A program made the translations under genes and the position numbers. This document shows, one piece after another, positions 1-7,140 of a stretch of DNA of 10,711 nt. The notes beneath the pieces are model-generated. The model was not told the DNA's origin and did not search any database. It saw nothing but the letters and a program-made list of their open reading frames with translations. The stretch is from NCBI GenBank assembly GCA_003024985.2, contig PXIH01S0013703.1. One strand, written 5' to 3'. Origin of the DNA: Euperipatoides rowelli (lineage: Eukaryota; Onychophora; Udeonychophora; Euonychophora; Peripatopsidae). Position 1 is the first letter of the stretch; every line of letters starts with the position of its first letter.

Positions 1-150
1 CGTCAAACGCAGAGCTGTGTGTAAAAGTTGGATTTTTTCAACTTTTACGGACGACGACGGATAGCTATCCATCTTTAAATAGCGCATGCCTGACTGCTCC
101 ANNGNGNATGNTTTTACGCAAAGGTCGTCCGTTTTACGCAACGGACGAGC
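1..150. repeat. Palindrome-rich segment, possible edge of a fold-back or MITE-like repeat
   Basis: Several inverted repeats are packed into 150 bases. The first has perfect 10-bp arms at 21-30 (GTAAAAGTTG) and 39-48 (CAACTTTTAC) around an 8-nt T-rich loop. The second is a perfect 12-bp palindrome, GGATAGCTATCC, at 59-70. The third has 9-bp arms at 125-133 and 140-148 (TCGTCCGTT/AACGGACGA) with a 6-nt loop. CGGACGAC at 48-55 is also inverted at 124-131 (GTCGTCCG), and TTTTACGCAA occurs twice in direct orientation at 112-121 and 132-141. CpG is much denser here than in the following kilobase. The segment is cut by the window start and contains uncalled bases at 102-111, which fits a repeat that was hard to assemble. 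Calling it a mobile-element end is inference; the dyads themselves are seen directly. Confidence 0.5.
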
Positions 151-1272
151 AATGTGTCGAAGTATAAATGAGCCTTTATACTGCAAGTTTGAAAAAAAAA
201 AAGTTAAATATATACAGTACATAATAGGCCAATATATGATACTTCTTATCAACCAAAGATCAATTGTAAATCTCGCAACATCCACCTAAAATGACCAAAT
301 TGACAGTAATGATCCAGAAGATACAGTATATTCAATATCTACTGATTTCAATTAAATAATAATTCAATTTCACAGTTAAATTTATTGATAGCTCTCAATT
401 TAATAATAATCCTCATTCAATAAATTGAACATAAGTTAATATAAGCCTTCTAGGAGTCACCGTAGCTTAACCCAGTTTTAAAACATTCCAGATAGAAACA
501 GTTTTTACAATGCAATTTAATGAAAAGAAAAAACTTCCATTCCATGGTTAAATTCATTAACAGTACTTTCACAGGATTAAATCTCCAAACAATGTATCAT
601 CCACAGCGATTCAAAAGATTAAATGAAACGTAAAAATGTGTAAACAGCCATCAATCTAACTCAGCATAGGCATCCCAGGCAGCATAATTCCTGAGTTACA
701 AAAAAAATCCAAAGGCAAAGAAGACAATATAAAAGACTCCACTCAGTCTTTAAGGTAAAAAAAAACAATAATAAAAATAACTTGCTATTTGTATCCAATG
801 CAAGATGAGAAATATATGTTCCTGGACTATTGTTAGGCCTAGATCATAACACATGTAAATGTTTCACCATAAATATCCGGAGAAATTTAACATTTAACTA
901 GATCCACTGCCAAAATACAGCTCAAACCAAAGAATTTTACTTTCTACATCAAATGCAATCAACATAAAATATAAAAATTAGGTAGAACAAATTTATATAC
1001 CAACATAAGTCAGCCATAATCGGTGATATTTTTGTATATGAAATAATATTTGAAAAATATTAAAATGTCAAAAGCATGACATTATTATTAAATGGTAATG
1101 AAAGGGTTAAACTAATACTATAAAATCATAAATCAATTCAAATTTGCATTACAAACACATCATTTTAAACTTAAGTTATTGAAGAATGTAAATCTAATTG
1201 TCACAGCTTAATATTCACCATTATATACATGATGTAGTGATTACAAATGAAGCAATATTATCACGGCAGATA
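151..1272. other. AT-rich noncoding stretch without recognisable genes
   Basis: No frame stays open for a convincing exon, and I recognise no RNA gene or complete transposon. The stretch is AT-rich with short A runs (for example near 190-201 and 759-766). One small dyad has 8-bp arms at 657-664 (TAACTCAG) and 691-698 (CTGAGTTA), enclosing two copies of CAGCATA. It reads as ordinary intergenic or intronic DNA. Confidence 0.6.
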
Positions 1273-1280
1273 AATTGATG

Positions 1281-1697
1281 TAGTAGTTCTCAACCAGTGG
1301 TACATGTAACCCTGGAAGGTGAGGGGGGTGTGTGTGTGTATGCAAAAGTGTCAGAAGGGATACTTCAGCTACGAAAACAGCTGACTTGAAATTTACATTC
1401 TGTTACTGATCAGTGAAGTGGAGGGTTGTCTGGTAGTGATTGAATGCTTTTACTTCTATTGTATTGTACTGCTTGCATATCATTCATTATACTATGTACA
1501 GAATATCAGATCAAATTTCAATAATGAATTGCATTTTATTTGGCTACTCAGAAGTTAAAATAAAATAAATAAGTTTTCTACTGGATACACTGCTATGTTA
1601 CATTGTGAGCATGTATATAAAGAAATGTGTTTTGGGGTATTCATAAAAAATATTTTCAGATTAAGAGTACTTGAGGAAAATAGATTGGGAACCATTG
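1281..1697. mobile_element. Decayed short hAT-like DNA transposon, non-autonomous
   Basis: The left end at 1281-1295 (TAGTAGTTCTCAACC) differs at two of 15 positions from CAGTGGTTCTCAACC, a terminus common among animal hAT elements. The right end at 1683-1697 (GATTGGGAACCATTG) matches the expected inverse GGTTGAGAACCACTG at 12 of 15. The two ends pair with each other at 10 of 15. Just inside the left end, GTGGTACATGTAACCCT resembles the GGTGGTACNTG sequence often found there, and GTACTTGAGG lies just inside the right end. The 417-bp interior has no transposase frame, so any such element was mobilised in trans. The 8-bp flanks (1273-1280 and 1698-1705) do not match, so no target duplication survives. 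The TIR comparison rests on remembered family consensus, and decay leaves real doubt. A (GT)n stretch at 1328-1339 is internal. Confidence 0.45.
1328..1339. repeat. Short (GT)n microsatellite
   Basis: A G run followed by about six GT units, lying inside the hAT-like segment. Confidence 0.7.
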
Positions 1698-1703
1698 AGA
1701 ATA

Positions 1704-2300
1704 TCACTGAAGTAACACTGTCTCTGAAGTTGATGTACGGTAGATTATCACTGAAACACTGTCCTTGAAATTGCATGATATGAGATAATCACTGAAGCAA
1801 CACTGTCCCTGAAGTCCCATGATGCAGATCATCACTGAAGCAACATTGTCCCTGAAGTCCCATGATGCAGATTATCACTGAAGCAACATCGACTTTGAAG
1901 TCACATGATACAAATCATCAGTGATGCAACATTGTGCTTGAAGTCACGTGATGCAGATAATCACTAAAGCAACACTGTTCATGTAGTCACAAGATGCAGA
2001 TCACTGAAGTCACAAGATGTATATCACTGAAGCTATACTGTCCTTGAAGCCACAAGAAGTAGATCATCACTGATCAATGCTGTCCCTGAAGTCACATGGC
2101 ACAGATCATCACTGAAGCAACACTATCCCTGAAGTCATGTGATGTAAATCGTCACTAAAACTACAATGATCGTGAAGTCACTTGATGTAGGTGATCATTG
2201 AAGCTACAATGCCTTAAGTCACATGATGTAGAACATCACTGAAGCTACACTTTCCTTGAAATCATGTGAAGTAGATAATCAGTGAAGCTACACTGGCACT
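1704..2300. repeat. 43-bp degenerate minisatellite, about 15 units
   Basis: The landmark TCACTGAA (with variants) recurs at 1704, 1748, 1789, 1832, 1875, 1918, 1961, 2001, 2024, 2067, 2109, 2152, 2195, 2236 and 2279. The usual spacing is 43 bp (range 40-44), with one short 23-bp unit at 2001-2023. A typical unit runs TCACTGAAGCAACACTGTCC and then CTGAAGTCACATGATGCAGA before the next TCACTGAA. Both halves contain CTGAAG followed by similar sequence, so the unit looks like an old dimer of about 21-22 bp. Units near 1789-1917 are most alike, and those at the two edges are more worn. There are no unique spacers between units, so this is not a CRISPR array, and no reading frame runs through it. 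The array begins within ten bases of the hAT-like right end. Confidence 0.9.
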
Positions 2301-2395
2301 AGTAATCATCATCATAAAATGTAGCACCGTATAGCAATCACCACTGATAAGAGGATTCCATAATCATTATCTGGTCAATCATGCCATATAAGATA

Positions 2396-2419
2396 GGGGA
2401 AGTGGGGGGAATGCCGCGC
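2396..2419 (+). repeat. Left terminal inverted repeat of the TA-flanked element
   Basis: Reads GGGGAAGTGGGGGG followed by AATGCCGCGC. It matches the reverse complement of 3211-3234 except at three transition positions. The inner part, from 2403, is a minus-strand copy of the C-rich motif repeated inside the element. Confidence 0.85.
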
Positions 2420-2581
2420 ACTTAAGCAAGATTCGTTCNTGTGGCAAAATAGTTAAAGTTAAGATAAATATTTTTACATGAAAATGATCCTTAGTTATCC
2501 TACTTTTAAATGTATATAAACATTTCGTGAAAAAATATATCAAATTTATTAAATATTGTAAATAGTACAAACTGGCTTTTT

Positions 2582-2636
2582 CACGGTTTTCCCCCCACGT
2601 TGGGGGAATACCGTGGTGGGTGGGGGGAAAACCGTG
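2582..2636. repeat. Internal 17-bp perfect hairpin made of transposon motifs
   Basis: The left arm CACGGTTTTCCCCCCAC (2582-2598) and right arm GTGGGGGGAAAACCGTG (2620-2636) are perfect reverse complements around a 21-nt loop. The loop and adjoining base hold another inverted motif copy, TTGGGGGAATACCGTG, at 2600-2615. Three motif copies therefore sit within 55 bp. Confidence 0.9.
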
Positions 2637-2745
2637 CCATGTTAATGAGTAGGGAAACAACACGGTAAGTTTTTTTAAATTAAAAAAAAAATAGATGAAA
2701 TTTTTAATTAATTTGAGATATTTATGAATGAAAATAATAATATTC

Positions 2746-2808
2746 ATATTATTATTATTAATAATAATAACAACAACAATAATAATAATTACCATAATAA
2801 TAATAATA
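2746..2808. repeat. AAT/ATT microsatellite with a 22-bp palindrome
   Basis: ATT units switch to AAT units at about 2759/2760, making 2749-2770 a perfect 22-bp palindrome. AAC units and more AAT units follow. Read as protein it gives a run of asparagines, which is an artefact of the repeat. Confidence 0.85.
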
Positions 2809-2822
2809 GGGTTAGACCACTG

Positions 2823-2862
2823 TATTCCCCCATTCGTGTTTCACGGTTTTCCCCCCATCGTG
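2823..2862 (+). repeat. Two further copies of the C-rich motif inside the element
   Basis: TATTCCCCCATTCGTG at 2823-2838 is a partial copy. CACGGTTTTCCCCCCA at 2842-2857 matches the hairpin arm for 16 bases and is followed by TCGTG. Both are in plus orientation, like the right end. Confidence 0.75.
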
Positions 2863-2979
2863 TTTTTAATATTAATTTATATGCAGCAGACAAACTTTTT
2901 ATCTTAATGAAGTAAACTATACATGAAAACATTCTCTAAACACTACCGTTTAAGAATATATTTGACTAAAAATTATTGG

Positions 2980-2998
2980 AAAAAAAAAAAAAAAAAAA
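2980..2998. repeat. A(19) homopolymer
   Basis: Nineteen consecutive A residues inside the TA-flanked element. No retrotransposon body precedes it, so it is not evidence of a LINE or SINE tail. Confidence 0.85.
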
Positions 2999-3210
2999 GA
3001 TAATTCTCGTATTTTCTTAAGCCAAAAAATAACAAGAAATATTTGATTTTTCGTTTTTCCACTCTAGCACATTTATAAAAAAAATTTCAAGATTCTTTAT
3101 ATCAATTAGCCTATTATTGGTACATATTGCAACCAGAAAAGGACAGTGTTAGATAAATTCATTAATTATATCACGTAATATGAAAACTTTGATGCACGGT
3201 ATTACCCGCT

Positions 3211-3234
3211 GCACGGTATTCTCCCCACTTCCCC
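3211..3234 (-). repeat. Right terminal inverted repeat of the TA-flanked element
   Basis: Reads GCACGGTATT followed by CTCCCCACTTCCCC on the plus strand. A second motif copy, GCACGGTATTACCCGC, lies just inside it at 3194-3209, giving the right end two adjacent direct copies. Confidence 0.85.
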
Positions 3235-3244
3235 TACATAATAT

Positions 3245-3266
3245 TTATGTAATACTTATGTAATAC
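3245..3266. repeat. Two tandem copies of an 11-bp unit
   Basis: TTATGTAATAC is repeated exactly at 3245-3255 and 3256-3266, beginning ten bases outside the right end of the TA-flanked element. It is probably local slippage. Confidence 0.8.
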
Positions 3267-4920
3267 TATGATGTTAGGTCAATGGTTTCTACTAAACATT
3301 TTTAAAATTGCAATAAAATGTGGGGAAAGTAATAATATTTTATAAAACATTTACCCAATAATTGAAAAAATAAAATCTTTAAAAGGAAGTTAAAAAGGTT
3401 GTTTGTCTAGTATGCTTTTAAAAGATTATCAATAATTGATCGTAAATTTTAACTTTATTCTGGAAAAATGAATTTAAATTTATAATATTCTGAATTGCAT
3501 TATCTCCTCTCTTCTCACACACACATGCACCCCCACCCCCACCCCAAAGAAAAAAAGAAAACAATGTTCTAAGTAAATAAAAAAACTTTTTAAAATATTT
3601 AAAACCCCTTGAGTTAACTTTCACTGTGGATTATTGATTCTTGTAATGAAAGTGTTTAAATAAATGACCTCAAATGCAAAGTAAACATGACGATAACCAA
3701 AATAACTCAAAATCAATTTGGAGTACATCACTCTTTGAAAATGAGGAAAACTTCAAAGATACAGTACTTGAAAAAGAAAAAAGCAAATAAAGACATTTCA
3801 GTTAATAACATACTGACTGCAGAATAAAAACTTTCTATTATGTAACCAATTATGTAAGAACATTTGAATTTGATATATTTCAAAGTCAATTTTATTGATT
3901 TACTCAGAGGAGGATTAGAAAAAAAATGGTTAGATAAGTTCCTATAAAGCTAAACTTTGATTATTCAGAATGAAAAATAATCCCCCTTTTTAATAAAATT
4001 ATATGGAAATTGCCTTAAGTTTTAAATATATGTAGAATTCAAATATTTTTAATAATTTATTCTGATATGTGAGTTGCAACAAGAGCAAGAACTGGAGATG
4101 ATTGGAGCAGTTATATTTTGCTGAAGCAAGCATATAAAAATACTATTAAAATATTCCCATCTCTAGCCCTGGCAGGTGCCTTATGAAATTTATAGTATAA
4201 CTCCTTGATTTTACAAAAAAGATTTTCCGAACTTTGGCTGGCTTATCATTTTTGTCCTTTCCATTTATCTGTCTTTTGCATTTATGTACTAAATCTTTTT
4301 GTACACCAAAAAAAAAATATCTATGAACCGTTACCATATAAGTGGTGAAACAAACCATTTCAGTTGTGTTACAAATCTCCATGAATGGTACTATGCAAAT
4401 TTAACATTTCAAGTTTGGAATGTGCGCAAGGGCTTTCGGACTACGTCTGATTAATTTTGCTTTTATAAAAAAATTATCCACCTTTCAAACAAATGGGTTA
4501 AATAAAAAAGGCATAACATCACCAATTTTGTTGCAATAGAATGTGAGAGAACTAGTGATGAAATATACATTTCTGTGTATTCTTAAAAGCATCAAATTTT
4601 ACAATCAGAGTAAAAATCTTTCTATAAGTGGATGCATACTTTATCAAAGTTTTTGTTTGATGTAACTAAATAAAAAAATCTATTTACTCTTAAAGAGTTA
4701 TGCACACATATTTGCTATATTGTTCTTTCAACAGTGTGGTATATACGTTGTAGAATGATCAAATAAATGGGAGAAATGAGATTTGCAATCACTCGTTCTT
4801 TAGCAACTTCTTTGCACTTAGCGATTTATATTAAAGTGACAGAAATTTATGTGCAAAACGCCACGATTGTTTTTCAAATATATTTTTTCCTCATATGTAA
4901 AATGTCTTCACCTCTAAAAT
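3267..4920. other. AT-rich noncoding stretch with minor low-complexity tracts
   Basis: No gene is recognisable. A pyrimidine-rich tract with CA and CCCCA units occupies about 3503-3545 and is followed by a purine run. On the minus strand it yields a spurious poly-glycine peptide. Short A runs occur near 3916-3924 and 4309-4318. A small CpG-containing dyad lies at 4436-4450 (TCGGAC-TAC-GTCTGA, one mismatch). Open frames here are short and have biased composition. Confidence 0.6.
3503..3545. repeat. Pyrimidine-rich low-complexity tract (CT, CA, CCCCA)
   Basis: CTCTCTTCTC passes into CACACACACA and then repeated CCCCA units. The complementary strand is G-rich. It is simple sequence with no sign of a regulated element beyond composition. 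Confidence 0.75.
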
Positions 4921-4941
4921 AATTTGGGGAAATGGTGTCAG

Positions 4942-4955
4942 GCCAATCCATTGGC
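4942..4955. promoter_or_regulatory. Inverted pair of CCAAT boxes (possible NF-Y-type dyad)
   Basis: GCCAAT at 4942-4947 and ATTGGC at 4950-4955 form a perfect dyad with a 2-nt centre, giving a CCAAT on each strand. A TATAA-like string occurs at about 4996-5000. CCAAT boxes are bound by NF-Y in animal promoters. No transcribed gene is visible nearby, so a promoter role is speculative and chance is a fair explanation. Confidence 0.15.
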
Positions 4956-5423
4956 AGAGTGATTGTTATGGGAGATACTTTCGACTTAGACTTTTTATAA
5001 GCAACTGTCACTAAAGAAGATCTCCAAAAAATGGATTAATTTTTATATTTGAAACTAAGCTAAGAGCCAGTGTCGATTGACTAACCTGAGTTGGATATGT
5101 CATTTCTAAGACTCGACTTGAGATGAAGAATAGTGACTTGACTCATGACATACTGATTTAAGTGAACCAACTCTATGGCTCCACATTGGTTTCCATCTTT
5201 ACTCATAATGTACATCAAAAGGCTTTTATTTTTAAAAACAAACAACAATCACCATTATCTGAAAAGTGCATGTTTTAATGACATCATTGACAGATATTAA
5301 GATGTGATCCTAATACAATAGCTTTACATTTTAGCTTAAACAGTTTCTGTTTGATGTATACAATAATGCTGTTAATCTATGGCTGCTATTTCTGAATTTT
5401 TTCTTGTCTGACTAGAGGCTTTG
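4956..5423. other. Noncoding stretch with decayed copies of the neighbouring 33-bp repeat
   Basis: No gene is visible. AGACTCGACTTGAGA at 5109-5123 matches the array word AGACTCAACTTGAGA at 14 of 15, and ACTTGACTCA at 5136-5145 is identical to a word in unit 6 of the array. These look like worn outliers of the repeat at 5424-5749, separated from it by about 270 bases of ordinary AT-rich DNA. Confidence 0.5.
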
Positions 5424-5749
5424 CTTGAGAGCAGCTTGCAAGGACTTGAGACTCAACTTGAGAGCAGCTTGCAAGGACTTGAGACTGAACCTGAGAGCTG
5501 TTTGCGAGAATTTGGGACTCAATATGAGAGCTGTTTGAAAGGATTTGTGACTCAACCCCGAGAACTGCTTACAAGGATTGAAATCAACTTGGAAGATGCT
5601 TGCAAGAACTTGACTCAACCTGAGAGCTGCTTGCAAGTAATTGAAATCAATTTGAGAGCTGCTTGCAAGGACTGGAGACTCAACTTGAGAGCTGCTCACA
5701 AAGACTTGAGACTCAAATTGAGAGCTGCTTACAAGGACTTGAGAAAAAA
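5424..5749. repeat. 33-bp minisatellite, ten units
   Basis: Units begin at 5424, 5457, 5490, 5523, 5556, 5588, 5619, 5651, 5684 and 5717. Lengths are 33 bp except units 5, 6 and 7 (32, 31 and 32). The best unit is CTTGAGAGCAG + CTTGCAAGGA + CTTGAGACTCAA, three related subrepeats of 11, 10 and 12 bp. Because 33 is divisible by three and the unit lacks stops, both strands stay open: a plus frame of 112 codons with an 11-residue ESSLQGLETQ-like repeat, and a minus frame of 119 codons rich in S, Q and V. The net 4-base loss in units 5-7 moves the plus frame from ESSLQGLETQ to RAACKDWRLN, so the peptide is not conserved between units. This argues against a coding repeat. A coding exon is not fully excluded, since a frame does survive. 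Confidence 0.88.
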
Positions 5750-5825
5750 CAGGATTTGAAAGTAGGGTCATTAGACTTGACTTGAAGATTTGCCAGGAGG
5801 ATTTGAATACAACTCTAAGAGCTAG
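5750..5825. repeat. Worn trailing copies of the 33-bp repeat
   Basis: GACTTGACTTGAAGATTTGC (5774-5793) and AGGATTTGAATACAACTC then TAAGAGCT (ending at 5823) align to the array words AGGACTTGAGACTCAACTTGA and GAGCT with scattered changes. They are best read as decayed units at the array edge. Confidence 0.5.
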
Positions 5826-5972
5826 AATATAACTGGACTGGAGCCAATTCTAAACAAGGCAGCAGACATTTTAAATGTGTGAGTTCACTTTTTACAGAAA
5901 NCACATGATGTACTAAACAAATTGATTGCAATATAACTGGTCTAGGGAGGCATTCAAACAGAAGTGAAAACA

Positions 5973-5996
5973 TTTGACAATGAATTTGACAATGAA
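5973..5996. repeat. Two tandem copies of a 12-bp unit
   Basis: TTTGACAATGAA is repeated exactly with no gap. Confidence 0.85.
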
Positions 5997-6364
5997 TAGT
6001 GATTTTGTTGTGTGGCATCTTGAGATAAACGATGTGAGATATGGATGATGAACAAACAATGAAAGGGATCAAATGGATAAAAAAATTGTCTAATGAAGAG
6101 GTATTAATGAAAAATAGAATGGATGATGTAATACAACAGATCATGGTCTCCAATCTTTTTCCTATGGAACTTTATGAAAAATCTATATAAATCTGTGGAT
6201 TAGCAACACCAGGCAAACATTTAAATAATACCAAACAAGATACCTCAAACAAAGTTGTCAGTGAAACAGTTTTGTTTTATTCCTTTTAAATTCTTCTTCA
6301 ATAACTTTGTTTTCATGACTTGAATGTAAGTTGCTATCATAAAGCAGGTCATAAGTTATGTCAA

Positions 6365-6488
6365 ATTGCACAAATCCCAAAAGAACTGGCAGTTAATAAA
6401 AATTTCAAAGTGTAAAGCAGTGCCTGACCTTAAATATTCTATAGCCTGTTGAGTGAAAAATTGTACAAATGCCATAAAAACTGGTGGT
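6365..6488. repeat. Imperfect 29-bp direct repeat, copies 95 bp apart
   Basis: The copies at 6365-6393 and 6460-6488 share 23 of 29 positions, with the common frame ATTG-ACAAAT-CCA-AA-AACTGG--GT. Sequence before each copy is faintly similar, so an old tandem duplication of about 95 bp is possible but not proven. Confidence 0.4.
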
Positions 6489-6838
6489 GGGAATTAGCAA
6501 GTGCAAGACACACATGAAATTTTTCTATTCATTTTCTTAACATGCTTTAAAAAGCTGCAAAAGAGAAAAAAATGTATGTTAAAAATTAGAAGGGAGAATG
6601 ACGGAGCTGTTCATTTCATGCTAGTATCTTATATGCTCATATAGTGAAGCAAGGAGGATGGTGTGTGTAAGAAGGAGTAGAAGAAAAAAAAACAAGTTAT
6701 CCACAGATACATTTCCAGATTATAGAATGTGATGCAAAGATTATTTTAAGTCATTTGTTACTTTTTAAATATTTTTAATCTTTGCTACTATTAGTGAAAA
6801 TTAAATTTATATAATTTTTTTTTAAAAAAATAATAATT

Positions 6839-7039
6839 TTACTCAGACCCCCACTTTGGCTGGGTGCCTCTAGGGCAGCGATTGACACAATTCCTAATGG
6901 TGAATATAAGCGGACAAATACCCATTAAAGATATCAAGCTAAAATTTTGATAGTACATGTTCTTGTGGGAAAAGTCATGTGACTTTGGAGTTCTGAAAGT
7001 TTTGCTGGATCCAGTATCAAAACTCAAAGGTACTTGATG
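6839..7039 (-). other. Minus-strand open stretch after a polypyrimidine run; doubtful terminal exon
   Basis: On the minus strand a run of 19 T (7058-7040) is followed by CATCAAG and then an open frame of about 66 codons ending in TAA at 6841-6839. The layout resembles a 3' splice acceptor plus last exon. The predicted peptide has one hydrophobic patch (around FSLISLMGICPLIFTI) and ends NRCPRGTQPKWGSE. I recognise no family. The segment is less AT-rich than its neighbours and contains a dyad at 6971-6986 (AAAGTCA-TG-TGACTTT). No branch point, upstream exon or domain supports a gene. An unclassified repeat fragment is at least as likely. Confidence 0.12.
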
Positions 7040-7058
7040 AAAAAAAAAAAAAAAAAAA
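7040..7058. repeat. A(19) homopolymer
   Basis: Nineteen A residues, followed by a G-rich stretch and a T(12) run at 7111-7122. The sequence upstream does not resemble a SINE or LINE 3' end that I know. Confidence 0.85.
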
Positions 7059-7140
7059 TTCAGGGGGAGGGAACATTTTTTGGTTGTGAATATTTTGATT
7101 GACTTAGTCCTTTTTTTTTTTTCTGGGAAGGGGGTCAAAA

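Larger units (their letters stand above)
2396..3234. mobile_element. 839-bp non-autonomous TA-flanked DNA transposon (MITE-like)
   Basis: The 24-bp ends at 2396-2419 and 3211-3234 are inverted copies matching at 21 of 24, and all three differences are transitions. Both begin GGGGAAGTGGGG when read inward. A TA dinucleotide sits immediately outside each end (2394-2395 and 3235-3236), as expected for a TA target duplication. TA targeting is typical of the IS630-Tc1-mariner superfamily, but the superfamily cannot be fixed from ends alone, and TA next to AT-rich DNA has some chance of being accidental. The interior is AT-rich and has no transposase. It carries repeated CACGGTWTTCCCCCCA-like motifs in both orientations, a 17-bp perfect hairpin (2582-2636), an AAT microsatellite (2746-2808) and a 19-A run (2980-2998). 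It must depend on an enzyme encoded elsewhere. Confidence 0.8.
5826..6838. other. AT-rich noncoding stretch
   Basis: No gene is recognisable. TTTGACAATGAA is duplicated in tandem at 5973-5984 and 5985-5996. A 29-bp imperfect direct repeat (23 of 29 identical) lies at 6365-6393 and 6460-6488. A purine-rich stretch with GGAGGATGGTGTGTG-type sequence lies around 6650-6695. One N is at 5901. The rest is simple AT-rich DNA. Confidence 0.6.

Noticed and set aside
86-289. 67-codon plus frame at the window start
   Set aside because: It runs through uncalled bases and the palindromic repeat, then into AT-rich DNA, with no recognisable protein.
1704-2300. Possible CRISPR array because of regular 43-bp spacing
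   Set aside because: The whole unit repeats with no unique spacers, units are degenerate, and the setting is eukaryotic.
2379-2915. Open frames with asparagine or isoleucine runs on both strands, apparently encoding small proteins
   Set aside because: They are translations of the AAT/ATT microsatellite and the transposon's own repeats, and they cross the element's left end and internal hairpin. No domain is present.
2980-2998. A(19) as a retrotransposon poly(A) tail
   Set aside because: It lies inside a DNA transposon, and no reverse transcriptase or SINE head precedes it.
3418-3624. Minus-strand frame with a glycine run
   Set aside because: The glycines come from the CCCCA/CA low-complexity tract, and the rest is typical AT-rich noise.
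4146-4382. Minus-strand 78-codon frame
   Set aside because: No family recognised, and the length is not unusual for stop-free chance in this much sequence. No splice context or upstream exon is visible.
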